Positions 16,255-25,510 of a stretch of DNA of 46,530 nt are shown one piece after another. Under the pieces are notes generated by a model. It ran no database searches and was not told where the DNA came from. It saw only the letters and a list, made by a program, of their open reading frames with translations. Origin of the DNA: Alphaproteobacteria bacterium (GTDB taxonomy: Bacteria > Pseudomonadota > Alphaproteobacteria > Micavibrionales > Micavibrionaceae); contig JAJFGQ010000086.1 in NCBI GenBank assembly GCA_021776075.1, positions 1 to 46,530 on the forward strand. Direction: 5' to 3'. A program made the position numbers and the translations under genes. Position 1 is the stretch's first letter; each line of letters starts with the position of its first letter.

Positions 16255-16398
16255 ATGCAAAAGAAAAAGAAAAAGACAGAATCAGTTTTAAGCCGGTTCA
16301 TTATGGCCTTTATTGCCGTCATGTTTCTGTGCCTGTTCTTTTATTTGTTGGGTGGGGCGGAGATTCCTGACGAGATTACTTTTAAACGTTTGAGATAA
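16255..16398 (+). CDS. Small single-span membrane protein between prfA and prmC
   Basis: A 47-residue ORF, ATG 16255 to TAA 16396-16398, preceded by a strong ribosome site (AAGGAGAAGG, about 5 nt spacing). The product has a lysine-rich start (MQKKKKKTESVLSR), one membrane helix (about residues 15-34) and a short tail GGAEIPDEITFKRLR. The K-rich N-terminus predicts N-in topology. No family recognised. It lies 41 nt after prfA and in the same direction as the operon. The good site and clear hydropathy argue for a real gene. Confidence 0.6.
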   Translation: MQKKKKKTESVLSRFIMAFIAVMFLCLFFYLLGGAEIPDEITFKRLR

Positions 16399-16456
16399 AG
16401 GTCGAAGTCCGTCATGCTTCTGGCGTCTGGTTTTGTATCCTGTTGAAAAATAATGT

Positions 16457-16675
16457 ATGACTGGAGCTGTTAATGATGTGTTTTATAGGGGCTATGTCGC
16501 AAAAAAATTCGAGTATCGCAGAATGGATAAATTAACGCCTTTCATGGATGTTTTGCTTAAGCGTATGAGCACGAAGCAGATCAAAAAGGCGGAAAATCTT
16601 GCGAATGAGTGGCTTGAGGAAAGCAAAATTCTGAAAGCAGAGAAAATGAAAAATATGCTGAGGGAAATACGTTGA
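16457..16675 (+). CDS. Small hypothetical protein
   Basis: A 72-residue ORF between the small membrane protein and prmC. The product is charged and helical (RRMDKLTPFMDVLLKRMS, AENLANEWLEESKILKAEKM) with no signal peptide or membrane segment. No family recognised. The ribosome site before ATG 16457 is poor; the internal ATG at 16523 (MDKLTP) is an alternative. It ends 15 nt before prmC in the same direction. Coding status is moderately supported by its position and amphipathic composition. Confidence 0.45.
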   Translation: MTGAVNDVFYRGYVAKKFEYRRMDKLTPFMDVLLKRMSTKQIKKAENLANEWLEESKILKAEKMKNMLREIR

Positions 16676-16690
16676 GCCGTTTCAAGTAAG

Positions 16691-17551
16691 ATGATGTTAC
16701 AAAATTTTTATCAGCGAACAAGAGAGACGTTGAAAGCGGCCGGGATTGATAGTGCTGATCTGGAGGTGCGGCTGTTTATTAAGGACGTGCTGGGTATAAC
16801 AGATACAGATATCCTCGCCGGACCGGAGCGCCCGGTTTCAGAAAAAGAATCGCAAAAAATTGAATTGATGGTGCAAAGGCGTCTTAAGGGAGAGCCGGTA
16901 TTCCGGATTCTGGGAGAACGGGAATTCTGGGGGCTGCCGTTTAAAGTGACGCCGGATACACTTGATCCCAGGCCGGATACGGAAACTCTTGTAGAGGCGG
17001 CGTTAAAGAGATTTAAAACGATGCCTCCTAAAATGATTCTCGATTTGGGTACTGGTACGGGCTGTATTTTGATCTCTCTATTGCATGAGTGGCCTGAATC
17101 GCAGGGGTTTGCTGTTGATATTTCAGAAAAAGCACTGCTTGTGGCGCAGGAAAATGCGGAACGGCACGGTGTGGCAGACCGCATTCGCTTCATTCAGGGC
17201 GATTGGCAGGGGGATTGGAGTGCGGCGCTAAACGACTCATTTGATCTTATTGTCTCGAATCCGCCCTATATTCCATCCGGCGATATCCCGAATCTGGAAT
17301 CAGAAGTGAAGAATCACGACCCGATTCAGGCATTGGATGGAGGAAAGGATGGTTTTCAGGCCTATGAAAAAATTATTTCGCAACTTTCTTCCCTGTTAAA
17401 GAGAGGGGGGGCCGTCTTTTTAGAGGTCGGTTTTAATCAAGGCGAAAATGTGGCACGACTCGCGGCAGACTCTTGCCTCTCTGTAGAAGGCGTACACCCT
17501 GATCTAGCAGGGATTCCGCGGGTTGTGGAAATATCTCTTGGGGAAAACTAA
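16691..17551 (+). CDS. prmC: Peptide chain release factor N5-glutamine methyltransferase PrmC
   Basis: A 286-residue SAM-dependent methyltransferase that methylates the GGQ glutamine of release factors. The N-terminal helical domain (about 1-75) has AGIDSADLEVRLFIKDVLGI, the linker has GEPVFRILGEREFWGLPFKV, the SAM motif is DLGTGTG (118-124), and the catalytic NPPY is 190-193 (VSNPPYIPSGDI). Length is normal. Shares the direction of prfA, its substrate gene, with two small ORFs between them. Confidence 0.94.
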   Translation: MMLQNFYQRTRETLKAAGIDSADLEVRLFIKDVLGITDTDILAGPERPVSEKESQKIELMVQRRLKGEPVFRILGEREFWGLPFKVTPDTLDPRPDTETLVEAALKRFKTMPPKMILDLGTGTGCILISLLHEWPESQGFAVDISEKALLVAQENAERHGVADRIRFIQGDWQGDWSAALNDSFDLIVSNPPYIPSGDIPNLESEVKNHDPIQALDGGKDGFQAYEKIISQLSSLLKRGGAVFLEVGFNQGENVARLAADSCLSVEGVHPDLAGIPRVVEISLGEN

Positions 17552-17753
17552 GTTTTTTTTAACGAGCGCGCTTGATCGATTCCGAGTCGTGACGATAGAT
17601 TGCAGTTATTCGAGAATGCTTTGGCCGAGAGGTATTCTTCTGAAACACAGAAAAAGGATATTGTGTTTCGGAACAGGTCTGGCCATGTGTACGTGAATCG
17701 GTTATGATGTACGTGTGCCTAACATTTTGATTCTATTAGCAGGTGAAAAAAAT
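17552..17753 (+). other. Intergenic with one hairpin, before DUF4167 gene
   Basis: About 200 nt without a convincing gene. GAAACACA (17642-17649) pairs perfectly with TGTGTTTC (17662-17669) around a 12-nt purine-rich loop; no T-tract follows, so it is not a normal terminator. It may be a leader structure for the downstream gene or a transcript-end stabiliser for prmC; the sequence does not decide. Confidence 0.35.
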
Positions 17754-18185
17754 ATGAGACACGAAACAACAGGAAGACGATCCAGAAACCGCAGTAATAA
17801 TGGTCGTGGCGGCAATGGTAATGGGCATAGGAACAACCAGAATCGCGTTCATGTTTTTGATAGTAATGGACCGGATGTACGTATTCGCGGTACAGCGAAA
17901 CAGGTTCACGAGAAATATGTTGCCCTATCACAGGATGCCTCTGCTGTCGGAGCCTCTGTTTTGGCTGAGAGCTATTTCCAGCATGCCGAACATTACCAGC
18001 GTGTTATCAATGGATGGCAGGATGTTCTGGATGGAAAAGTTCCTTTGGATACTCAGGTTAGCCAGAAAGAAATTGCTGTTGATTCGATCGTGGATAAGGA
18101 TGAGGATCTGTCTTTGCCTGCTAGCATTGTGGCGCCCGCTAAAACGGAGAAGGTGGATTCCGACGCAAAACTCGAAGACGCCTGA
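17754..18185 (+). CDS. DUF4167 domain-containing protein
   Basis: A 143-residue protein. A basic Asn/Arg/Gly-rich N-terminus (GRRSRNRSNNGRGGNGNGHR) precedes the DUF4167 core, recognised by VRIRGTAKQVHEKYVALSQDA and AESYFQHAEHYQRVING. The tail is acidic and disordered. This family is characteristic of Alphaproteobacteria and usually sits between prmC and clpB, as here. The basic N-terminus suggests nucleic-acid binding, which is inference. ATG 17754 follows AGGTGAAAAAAAT and gives the usual MRH/MRQ start; a longer ORF from 17715 is less likely. Confidence 0.88.
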   Translation: MRHETTGRRSRNRSNNGRGGNGNGHRNNQNRVHVFDSNGPDVRIRGTAKQVHEKYVALSQDASAVGASVLAESYFQHAEHYQRVINGWQDVLDGKVPLDTQVSQKEIAVDSIVDKDEDLSLPASIVAPAKTEKVDSDAKLEDA

Positions 18186-18217
18186 TTTTTTATATTATTG
18201 TTTCGTATTTTTATTCT

Positions 18218-18245
18218 AAAAAGGCAGGGTTTCCTGCCTTTTTTT
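18218..18245 (+). terminator. Rho-independent terminator after DUF4167 gene
   Basis: AAAAAGGCAGG (18218-18228), loop GTTT, CCTGCCTTTTT (18233-18243) with a continuing T-run to 18245. It lies 32 nt after the stop at 18185 and isolates the prfA-prmC-DUF4167 unit from clpB. Confidence 0.9.
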
Positions 18246-18320
18246 ATGGCCTGGGATGTTCGTATTGCTCCTCCTTATTTGATAAAAACTGATCCATTTT
18301 CTATTGCTATTCGTATTACC

Positions 18321-18349
18321 TTAAAAGAGTGGCTGGTTTTTGATATAAT
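18321..18349 (+). promoter_or_regulatory. clpB promoter
   Basis: TTAAAA (18321-18326) and a perfect TATAAT (18344-18349) are 17 bp apart, 31 nt before the clpB ATG. The -35 region reads CCTTAAAAG, which also partly resembles the heat-shock sigma-32 box CTTGAAA, so heat-shock control is possible but the -10 is a housekeeping-type box. Confidence 0.6.
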
Positions 18350-18379
18350 GTATCTATGAGCTGTTGAGAGGAAAGATCT

Positions 18380-21007
18380 ATGGATTTTGAACGTTTTACC
18401 GAAAAATCGCGGGGCTTTTTACAAAAGGCGCAGACTTTGGCTATGCGCTCCGATCATCAGTCTCTTGAGCCGGAGCACTTCCTGCGCGTCATGCTGGATG
18501 ATGAGGACGGCCTCATTAAAAAATTGATACAGGCGGCAGGCGGAGATCTGGATCGCCTTACTCATGATGTTGAAGGCTTCTTATCCAAAATACCGGAGGT
18601 TAAAGGACCGGGTGCCGGGCAACTGCGTATTTCATCTGATCTTGCAAAAATACTTGATAACGCCTTGAATTTAGCTGAAAAATCAGGTGATAAATTTGTA
18701 ACAGGTGAGCGTATTCTTCAGGCTATGAGCATGGCAAAAGCCTCCGATGTGGAAGGGGTTTTGCAAGATGCGGGAATGACACCGGCTTCTCTGAATCAAG
18801 CCATTAACGATATGCGCAAAGGCCGCACAGCGGATACGGCAACAGCAGAAGGGCAGTTTGAAGCATTGTCACGTTATGCGCGTGATCTGACAGAAATAGC
18901 GCGGGAGGGGAAGCTTGATCCTGTGATTGGCCGGGATGAGGAGATTCGGCGCGCTATGCAGGTTTTATCCCGCCGTACCAAAAATAATCCGGTTTTGATT
19001 GGGGAGCCGGGCGTAGGAAAAACAGCTATTATTGAAGGGCTGGCTTTGCGTATCGTAAAAGGGGATGTGCCGGAAAGTCTTAAGAACAAGCGACTTATGG
19101 CTCTTGATCTGGGTTCTCTGATTGCGGGAGCAAAGTTTCGCGGTGAATTTGAAGAACGTTTGAAAGCTGTTCTTGATGAAATTCAGGCGGCTGCCGGAGA
19201 GGTTATTCTGTTTCTGGATGAGCTTCATACGCTGGTAGGGGCCGGGAAGGCCGATGGTGCTATGGATGCCTCGAATATGCTGAAGCCGCCTTTGGCGCGT
19301 GGTGAACTTCACATGATTGGTGCGACGACTCTGGATGAATATCGTAAACATATTGAAAAAGATGCGGCTCTGGCGCGGCGGTTTCAAACAATTTTTGTTG
19401 CTGAGCCAACGGTGGAGGATACGATTTCCATTCTGCGCGGCCTGAAAGAGAAATATGAAATGCATCACGGGGTGCGAATTACGGATAGCGCGATTGTTTC
19501 GGCTGCGACCTTGTCGAACCGCTATATTACAGATCGTTTTTTGCCTGACAAAGCGATCGACCTGATGGACGAAGCGTCTTCTCGTTTGCGGATGCAGGTC
19601 GATTCTAAGCCTGAGGAAATTGATGAGCTTGATCGTCGGATTATGCAGCTTAAGATCGAACGGGAAGCTCTAAAAAAGGAAAAAGACAAGGATTCCAAGG
19701 AGCGATTGAAGAAACTTGAAGAAGAACTTAAGGGTCTGGAGTCGCAATCTGCGGATTTGACAGGGCAATGGCAGGCCGAGAAAGAGAAGCTTAATGTTGG
19801 GCAGAAATTAACGGAAGCGTTAGATAAGGCCCGCATTGAGCTGGAGCAGGTCGAACGTGAAGGTAACTGGGCGCGGGCCGGGGAAATCAAATACGGCACT
19901 ATTCCTGATCTGGAGCAAAAACTGGAGAAGGCCGCTGATGTTGTGGGTGAAAACCTGATTAATGAAGAGGTAACGGCAGATGATATTGCCGGTGTTATCA
20001 GCCGCTGGACTGGTATCCCGATCGATAAGATGCTGGAGGGCGAACGCGAAAAGCTTCTTGAAATGGAAGAGAAGCTCAAGCAACGTGTGGTCGGGCAGGA
20101 TGATGCGGTGCATGCTGTGTCTAATGCCGTGCGGCGTTCCCGCGCCGGGTTGCAATCACCGAACCGGCCTATCGGCTCTTTTATGTTTCTGGGACCGACG
20201 GGCGTTGGGAAGACCGAATTGACCAAGGCACTGGCCGCGTTTTTGTTTGATGATGACTCGGCTATGGTGCGGCTTGATATGTCGGAATATATGGAGAAGC
20301 ACTCCGTGGCCCGCATGATCGGTGCGCCGCCGGGTTATGTCGGTTATGAAGAAGGCGGGGCCCTGACGGAAGCTGTGCGCCGCCGCCCGTATCAGGCTAT
20401 TTTATTCGATGAAATTGAAAAAGCGCATCCGGATGTCTTTAATGTGCTGCTTCAGGTTCTGGATGATGGCCGTTTAACAGACGGGCAGGGTCGTACGGTT
20501 GATTTTAGTAATAGCGTCCTGATTATGACGTCCAATGCCGGATCAGAGCATTTGGTGAATTTGAAAGAAGGTGAGGATGTTGAGAGCGCCCGTGATTCTG
20601 TTATGGCAGAGGTGCGCTCTTCTTTCCGGCCTGAATTTCTGAATCGTCTGGATGAAATCCTGTTGTTCCGCCGTTTGGGACGGGAGCAAATGGCCGGAAT
20701 CGTCGATATTCAGCTTTCTTATCTCCATAACCTTCTGGAAGATAAGCGCATTGGCCTTGAACTGGATGAAAAGGCCAAAGCATGGCTTGCCGATCAGGGT
20801 TATGACCCGGCTTATGGTGCCCGGCCCTTAAAACGCGTGATCCAGACCCATCTTCAGAATCACATGGCTGAGCTTATTTTGCGGGGTGATATAGCGGAAG
20901 GTACTCTGGTTCAGGTCAGTGTTAAAGATGATGCGCTGGACTTTCAGGTGACAGATCAAAAGAAGGACTCCTCTGCAAAAGAGAAGAAAGACCGCTCTGT
21001 GGCCTGA
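18380..21007 (+). CDS. clpB: ATP-dependent chaperone ClpB
   Basis: An 875-residue Hsp100 disaggregase that works with DnaK to rescue aggregated proteins. In order: Clp N domain (about 1-145), AAA-1 with Walker A GEPGVGKT (208-215) and Walker [16 protein letters not shown], the coiled-coil middle domain (about 410-525) that distinguishes ClpB from ClpA/C, and AAA-2 with GPTGVGKT and [13 protein letters not shown] pore loop. A C-terminal charged tail [17 protein letters not shown] extends the protein slightly. GAGAGGAAAGATCT precedes the ATG. Monocistronic, with its own promoter and an upstream terminator. Confidence 0.97.
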   Translation: MDFERFTEKSRGFLQKAQTLAMRSDHQSLEPEHFLRVMLDDEDGLIKKLIQAAGGDLDRLTHDVEGFLSKIPEVKGPGAGQLRISSDLAKILDNALNLAEKSGDKFVTGERILQAMSMAKASDVEGVLQDAGMTPASLNQAINDMRKGRTADTATAEGQFEALSRYARDLTEIAREGKLDPVIGRDEEIRRAMQVLSRRTKNNPVLIGEPGVGKTAIIEGLALRIVKGDVPESLKNKRLMALDLGSLIAGAKFRGEFEERLKAVLDEIQAAAGEVILFLDELHTLVGAGKADGAMDASNMLKPPLARGELHMIGATTLDEYRKHIEKDAALARRFQTIFVAEPTVEDTISILRGLKEKYEMHHGVRITDSAIVSAATLSNRYITDRFLPDKAIDLMDEASSRLRMQVDSKPEEIDELDRRIMQLKIEREALKKEKDKDSKERLKKLEEELKGLESQSADLTGQWQAEKEKLNVGQKLTEALDKARIELEQVEREGNWARAGEIKYGTIPDLEQKLEKAADVVGENLINEEVTADDIAGVISRWTGIPIDKMLEGEREKLLEMEEKLKQRVVGQDDAVHAVSNAVRRSRAGLQSPNRPIGSFMFLGPTGVGKTELTKALAAFLFDDDSAMVRLDMSEYMEKHSVARMIGAPPGYVGYEEGGALTEAVRRRPYQAILFDEIEKAHPDVFNVLLQVLDDGRLTDGQGRTVDFSNSVLIMTSNAGSEHLVNLKEGEDVESARDSVMAEVRSSFRPEFLNRLDEILLFRRLGREQMAGIVDIQLSYLHNLLEDKRIGLELDEKAKAWLADQGYDPAYGARPLKRVIQTHLQNHMAELILRGDIAEGTLVQVSVKDDALDFQVTDQKKDSSAKEKKDRSVA

Positions 21008-21135
21008 TTTTATTTTGCGCCTTAATCCGTTTCCTTTGGATAAGAAGTTTGTCTGGAATGGACAGGCTGTGTGATTTCCGCTATTTCTAGTACAGGTGTT
21101 TTTTGAATTTTCAGCCCGTATTGGGGACGTTGCCT

Positions 21136-21915
21136 ATGATCCGATTTTTGTCAATTCTATGTGTTACGATTCTTTTGGCTTCGTGTTCAAGGGTCATGGA
21201 CGGTTCGACACAGGAAATTATGATTGAAACGCCGGGAACGGCAGGTGCTTTGTGTTTTCTGGAACGTCCGGGATACCGTATGAGAGTATGGGCACCGCAG
21301 ACAATTCACCTTACAAAGAGCGGGGATGATCTGTCCGTACATTGTATTGCTCCCGGTAACCGTGAGAAAACGATTGTTGTGGAGGCTGAAATATTAGACA
21401 GTTTTACATTGAATGTCCTCAATGGTGTTCTTCCCGGTGCTGCTGTGGATTATGAAACAGGGTCGATGTTCACATATCCTGAGACTGTAACCGTGGATTT
21501 CCGCGGAACAGCGCCTAAGGCCATGCCTTTACCGGATTACCAACTGATGCTGATGGAAAATCCGGCCATTATGAATATGGAGGAGTTTAGGCCCGGTGAA
21601 TCGGCTCTTCAGAGAGACAGGCACGATGTGACACCGACTTTACAGCCTCGGAAAACAGACGGTGATGTGTTTCTTGAACCCGGCACGGGTGAAGGCAGCG
21701 CTCCTCTTTCTGAAACAACGTCGGAGTCTTCTTCATCGGAGTCTTCAGGGCAGTCCACGGCTGATTCCCTGACAGAGCAGGCAAACCCGTCTGTGTTCGG
21801 TGGCGGTACGCCGGTTATCAGTGGTCCGAACGCTTCATCCGGAAGTCTTTCCACCGGTTCTGTGTCAACGGGCGGAAACGGTGAGGGGCCTCTTATTATT
21901 TACCCTGTGCCGTAG
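21136..21915 (+). CDS. Lipoprotein with Cys-containing beta domain and Ser-rich tail
   Basis: A 259-residue predicted lipoprotein: signal MIRFLSILCVTILLASC with lipobox LASC. The following domain has the pattern GALCFLERPGYRMRVWAP, TIHLTKSGDDLSVHC and GNREKTIVVEAEI, resembling small lipoproteins in which two Cys bracket a PEGA-like beta fold. The last 90 residues are Ser/Thr/Gly-rich and probably disordered (ETTSESSSSESSGQ). ATG 21136 is chosen because it places the signal peptide at the N-terminus; the frame is open from 21103. Transcribed toward the Mur ligase gene 18 nt downstream. Function unknown. Confidence 0.7.
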   Translation: MIRFLSILCVTILLASCSRVMDGSTQEIMIETPGTAGALCFLERPGYRMRVWAPQTIHLTKSGDDLSVHCIAPGNREKTIVVEAEILDSFTLNVLNGVLPGAAVDYETGSMFTYPETVTVDFRGTAPKAMPLPDYQLMLMENPAIMNMEEFRPGESALQRDRHDVTPTLQPRKTDGDVFLEPGTGEGSAPLSETTSESSSSESSGQSTADSLTEQANPSVFGGGTPVISGPNASSGSLSTGSVSTGGNGEGPLIIYPVP

Positions 21916-21933
21916 GCCTTTTTGAGATTGGGC

Positions 21934-23337
21934 ATGACCATCATCAACAAAACCAGTTTTTTGTGTGGCATAGGCGGCAGTGGTATGAGCGCGCTGGCCT
22001 ATTTATTGTTGCAACAAGGGCACCGTGTTTGCGGGTCGGACCGCAGCCATGATTGCGGGGAAAGTCCGGAGAAGTTTTCACAGTTGGAAAAGAGCGGCGT
22101 TCATCTGTTTCCGCAAGACGGCTCCGGCCTGACGGCAGATGTTGATGAGCTAATTGTTTCCAGTGCTGTGGAGGATACCATTCCTGATGTTAAGTCCGCG
22201 CGGGCGCATCATGTGCCTATCCGTAAACGGGCAGACATTCTGGCCGGGCTATTTAACAAAGCAAAAATTGGTATAGGCGTTGGCGGCACAAGCGGGAAAT
22301 CGACTGTAACCGGTATGGTATCTGTGATTTGCCATCGGGCCGGGGTGGACCCGATGGTGATGAATGGCGGCATCATGAATGATTTTGCCGGTGAGGATAG
22401 TTTAGGAAATGCTGTTGCCGGTGAGGGTGATGTTTTTGTAACCGAGCTTGATGAAAGTGATGGCTCGATTGCGCTGTTCAGGCCGGCAATTGCCATTTTG
22501 ACCAATATTACGCTGGATCATAAATCCATGACAGAGCTGCGGGCGCTGTTCGGGGATTATGTTGCGGCGGCTACGCAGGGGGCTGTGATTAATTGCGATG
22601 ATGAGGAAGCGGCAAAAATGCTGGAGATTCATCCGCAGACGGTGACGTACGGAATCGATAACCCGGAAGCTGATTTAAAAGCTGATATAAGCGGTGACGG
22701 CGTTGTGATCGTCAAGGACGGGATCAGAGGCGAACAGGCAAAGCTAACCCTGCGTGTGCCGGGGAAGCATAACATTTCCAATGCGCTGGCGGCTTTGGCG
22801 GCTGCCGGGTTGGCGGGTGTTCCCTTACAGGATGCGGTGCAGGCGCTGAACCATTTTACAGGGATCAGGCGGCGCTTTGATATCATAGGGACGGCGGCAG
22901 GCGTGACTGTGATTGATGATTTTGCGCATAACCCGGATAAGATTGCCGCGACCTTGGCGACGCTAAAGGAAGCTACAGGCCGCGTGATGGTGATTTTTCA
23001 GCCGCATGGCTTTGGCCCGACACGCATGATGAAGAATGAACTTGTTTCATCTTTTGTCGAAGGGCTGGGGGTGGATGATCTTTTGCTGATGCCGGAGATC
23101 TATTATGCCGGGGGTTCGGCGGCGAAGGATATTTCATCGCGTGATATTGTGGCGGCTGTGGACAATGCGGGGACGCGGGCGCTCTTTTTGGAAAGCCGGG
23201 CGGCGATACAGTCCTTTGTTCATCAGAATGCTGTGTCCGGTGACCGGATCATCGTAATGGGCGCGCGGGATGATACGTTACATGATTTTGCGGAGGATAT
23301 TTTGTCCGGCTTTAAAGACAACAGGGCGATAGCCTGA
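21934..23337 (+). CDS. Mur ligase family protein, MurC-like
   Basis: A 467-residue three-domain Mur ligase. The N-terminal Rossmann motif is CGIGGSGMSALAYLL, the P-loop is GTSGKST at 118-124 (MurC normally GTHGKTT), then LTNITLDHKS, VPGKHNISNALAALAAA, GIRRRFDIIG and a C-terminal domain with DDFAHNPDKIAATL and FQPHGFGPTRMM. It most resembles UDP-N-acetylmuramate-alanine ligases, with some features shared with the recycling ligase Mpl. It stands outside any murein gene cluster, so it is probably a paralogue; the added amino acid or peptide is not determinable. ATG 21934 is chosen over TTG 21922. Confidence 0.8.
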   Translation: MTIINKTSFLCGIGGSGMSALAYLLLQQGHRVCGSDRSHDCGESPEKFSQLEKSGVHLFPQDGSGLTADVDELIVSSAVEDTIPDVKSARAHHVPIRKRADILAGLFNKAKIGIGVGGTSGKSTVTGMVSVICHRAGVDPMVMNGGIMNDFAGEDSLGNAVAGEGDVFVTELDESDGSIALFRPAIAILTNITLDHKSMTELRALFGDYVAAATQGAVINCDDEEAAKMLEIHPQTVTYGIDNPEADLKADISGDGVVIVKDGIRGEQAKLTLRVPGKHNISNALAALAAAGLAGVPLQDAVQALNHFTGIRRRFDIIGTAAGVTVIDDFAHNPDKIAATLATLKEATGRVMVIFQPHGFGPTRMMKNELVSSFVEGLGVDDLLLMPEIYYAGGSAAKDISSRDIVAAVDNAGTRALFLESRAAIQSFVHQNAVSGDRIIVMGARDDTLHDFAEDILSGFKDNRAIA

Positions 23338-23385
23338 TTTTTTCTCTTGACTTTTCGCCGTCAATATAGGAATATAGTCCTTATC

Positions 23386-23419
23386 AACACCCCGGGTGCG
23401 TCTCGAGGGTGTTTTTTTT
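23386..23419 (+). terminator. Terminator between Mur ligase and lysozyme genes
   Basis: AACACCC (23386-23392) pairs with GGGTGTT (23407-23413), followed by a T-run through 23419. It is 49 nt after the ligase stop and 44 nt before the lysozyme start. A TTGACT at 23347 just upstream could begin a short terminated leader, but its -10 spacing is poor. Confidence 0.8.
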
Positions 23420-23463
23420 ATGTATATAATAATTCCAAATAAAACAAAAAAGGACAATAAGCT

Positions 23464-24915
23464 ATGGCACTTTTCAGTGGTTTTTCTGATTTCCTGAAGA
23501 AATCGGTTGGCAATAATATGGAGAATAAACCGGAGGACGTCCGCACGGCCAAGCGCAATCTCAGCGGACTTAGGTTGATGGATGAGGATGATGCGGCGGA
23601 GAACGACATTCTGACCCGTAAAATGGATGACTCGCTTAAGGGTTTTCAGCGCGCCGAAGGTTTGAAAGTTGACGGCGTGATGAAACCCGGCGGTGAAACA
23701 GAGCGTAAGATGTTCGAACGGCTGGCAAAACGCGACCCGGCCCCGGTTTTTGCGCTTAAAAGCCGGGCGGAGTCCCGCGCCGTAGAGGGCGATGATGACG
23801 CCGCAAATGACGGCGGCACGGTTGGTTTTGGTGGCAATGTGTCGGGCGTTTTGGAGCCTAAAAAACCGCGCGCGCAGACTGACCGGCTGACGGGTGAGAG
23901 CGGATCGGCGCGCCTTTTGGGTGGTGCAATAGAGGCTCTTTTGCAGCGAAAAGATCCGGTTTTGACCCCGCCGAAGCCGGAGAAGAAACCGATTCAGTTG
24001 GATGCTACAGTCCGCATGATCCGGCCGGAGGAATCCGTCGCGCGGACCGCAAGCCCTGTCAATACGGAGGCGCTGATTGAGCAGATCAAAGCACGGCAGG
24101 ATGCGAATACCAAAAGCCTCGCCGAAACAGGAAGGATTGCGGAGAGAACAAGCGTGCTCACCGAAAAGAAAACACCGCCCAAACCTCGGAAAAAACCTGA
24201 CTCGGCGTTAGAAAGCAAACCCGTGGAATTCGACGCCACAGGAAGGATGATGAGGCCGGATGCTGCTCCAGCTCCAGCCCCCACGCCGCTGCCGGAACGG
24301 AAGCCAGCTGTTTTACAAAACGCCAATGATGAAATGGCAACGGGTTTTATCAGAGAGCGTGAAGGTTTGGTTGAACACTTGTACAAAGATAATAAAGGTT
24401 TTATGACCGTTGGTGTCGGGCATCGTGTCACTAGTTTAGAGGAAGCAAAAAACCTACCACTTTATGTGCATGATAAAGATGACAACCCCGTGCGTCTTGC
24501 GACTGATGAAGAAGTGGATGAGGTTTTCAATCAGGTGCGGTCCATTGCTCATGGGCAGGGCGTTGCAGCTGAAAGATTTAGCCCTGAAGCTAATAAAAAT
24601 ATGAAAAATATTAGGTTACGTAAAAAGGACGTGAATCCTTTGCTAAAACGTGATTTGCGTATCCGGGCGCAGGAATTGCGCCGCAACTGGCCAGGATTTG
24701 ACGATATGCCGGAAGAATTACAAATTGGTATGTTGGATGTACATTTTAATGTCGGTAATCTCACTCCCGGAAATTGGCCGAAGCTGCATGAAGCGATTAA
24801 AGCGAAAGACAAGGCTGGTATTATCCTTGAAATTCAAAGAGATACAGAAGATAAAGAGCGTAACAAAAAAGTGAAGGATTTACTCAAAAAAATGGATATT
24901 CGAAAATTACGCTAA
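23464..24915 (+). CDS. GH24 (T4-type) lysozyme with PG-binding-like N-terminal region
   Basis: A 483-residue protein. Residues 290-483 are a GH24 lysozyme with the catalytic triad spaced as in T4 lysozyme: Glu300, Asp309, Thr315 (EREGLVEHLYKDN, then TVGVGH). Residues about 45-90 look like a short peptidoglycan-binding-type fold (LKGFQRAEGLKVDGVM). A proline-rich linker carries two related blocks, KPIQLDATVRMIRPE and KPVEFDATGRMMRPD. No signal peptide is present, so export needs another route or the enzyme acts from inside after lysis. Good site AAAAAAGGACAATAAGCT. Its stop overlaps that of the convergent lipoprotein gene by 4 nt. Confidence 0.85.
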   Translation: MALFSGFSDFLKKSVGNNMENKPEDVRTAKRNLSGLRLMDEDDAAENDILTRKMDDSLKGFQRAEGLKVDGVMKPGGETERKMFERLAKRDPAPVFALKSRAESRAVEGDDDAANDGGTVGFGGNVSGVLEPKKPRAQTDRLTGESGSARLLGGAIEALLQRKDPVLTPPKPEKKPIQLDATVRMIRPEESVARTASPVNTEALIEQIKARQDANTKSLAETGRIAERTSVLTEKKTPPKPRKKPDSALESKPVEFDATGRMMRPDAAPAPAPTPLPERKPAVLQNANDEMATGFIREREGLVEHLYKDNKGFMTVGVGHRVTSLEEAKNLPLYVHDKDDNPVRLATDEEVDEVFNQVRSIAHGQGVAAERFSPEANKNMKNIRLRKKDVNPLLKRDLRIRAQELRRNWPGFDDMPEELQIGMLDVHFNVGNLTPGNWPKLHEAIKAKDKAGIILEIQRDTEDKERNKKVKDLLKKMDIRKLR

Positions 24916-25448
24916 TCAAACTTGCTTTTGTCTATGGCCCGTAACCTGTGTGATGTTGATCCTGAAATACAAGGGTTTTGAGAGTGCAGGGTTTTAAGCC
25001 GATTCAAGATGGCTTGTTGATGCAAGATTGGATCAGCCCATTCATTCTCGCTGATTATACGGCAGTGGCCTCCCCAATAAAAAGCTGGATCAAAAACATC
25101 CGGATAAAATTCCGGGTAATGCATCCAGAAAAATGCAAATTTTGGCTCGCGCCATTCGCCATAGTAATCACCGTAATATGCTTTGTTTTTGAATAGGACA
25201 GCCACGCGCTCCGAATTGTAGACATGGAGAACTTTATACTGATACTCGTCAATTAGTTGATTTTCTTTGATATAAATATTGGTTATGGTGCCGTCGGGAT
25301 TGACGGTCATGCGAAACTGGTTTTTTTCGTGAAGCCAGTACCCCAGAAATTCTTCGGGCATAGGCAAATAGCCGTTATCCTGCGTCTGCGTCGTGACGCA
25401 GGCGGTGAGGGTTACGCACAGCAGTATGACGGTGAGTAGTAATCTCAT
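24912..25448 (-). CDS. Hypothetical lipoprotein
   Basis: A 178-residue predicted lipoprotein: signal MRLLLTVILLCVTLTAC with lipobox LTAC. The mature part opens with EEFLGYWLHEKNQFRMTVNPDGTIT, a lipocalin-like or immunity-like start (WxxE...F.M...G...), and is rich in aromatic residues (FAFFWMHYPEFYPDVFDPAFYW). Two later Cys. No family assigned. It converges on the lysozyme gene with a 4-nt overlap of stops; a protective or modulatory relation to the lysozyme is only a possibility. Confidence 0.65.
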   Translation of the reverse strand: MRLLLTVILLCVTLTACVTTQTQDNGYLPMPEEFLGYWLHEKNQFRMTVNPDGTITNIYIKENQLIDEYQYKVLHVYNSERVAVLFKNKAYYGDYYGEWREPKFAFFWMHYPEFYPDVFDPAFYWGGHCRIISENEWADPILHQQAILNRLKTLHSQNPCISGSTSHRLRAIDKSKFD

Positions 25449-25510
25449 GCGCTGAGCCTATCCATAGAGTGCGGCGATATCAAGGTCTTCGACTGATCGA
25501 GAACCGTTAG

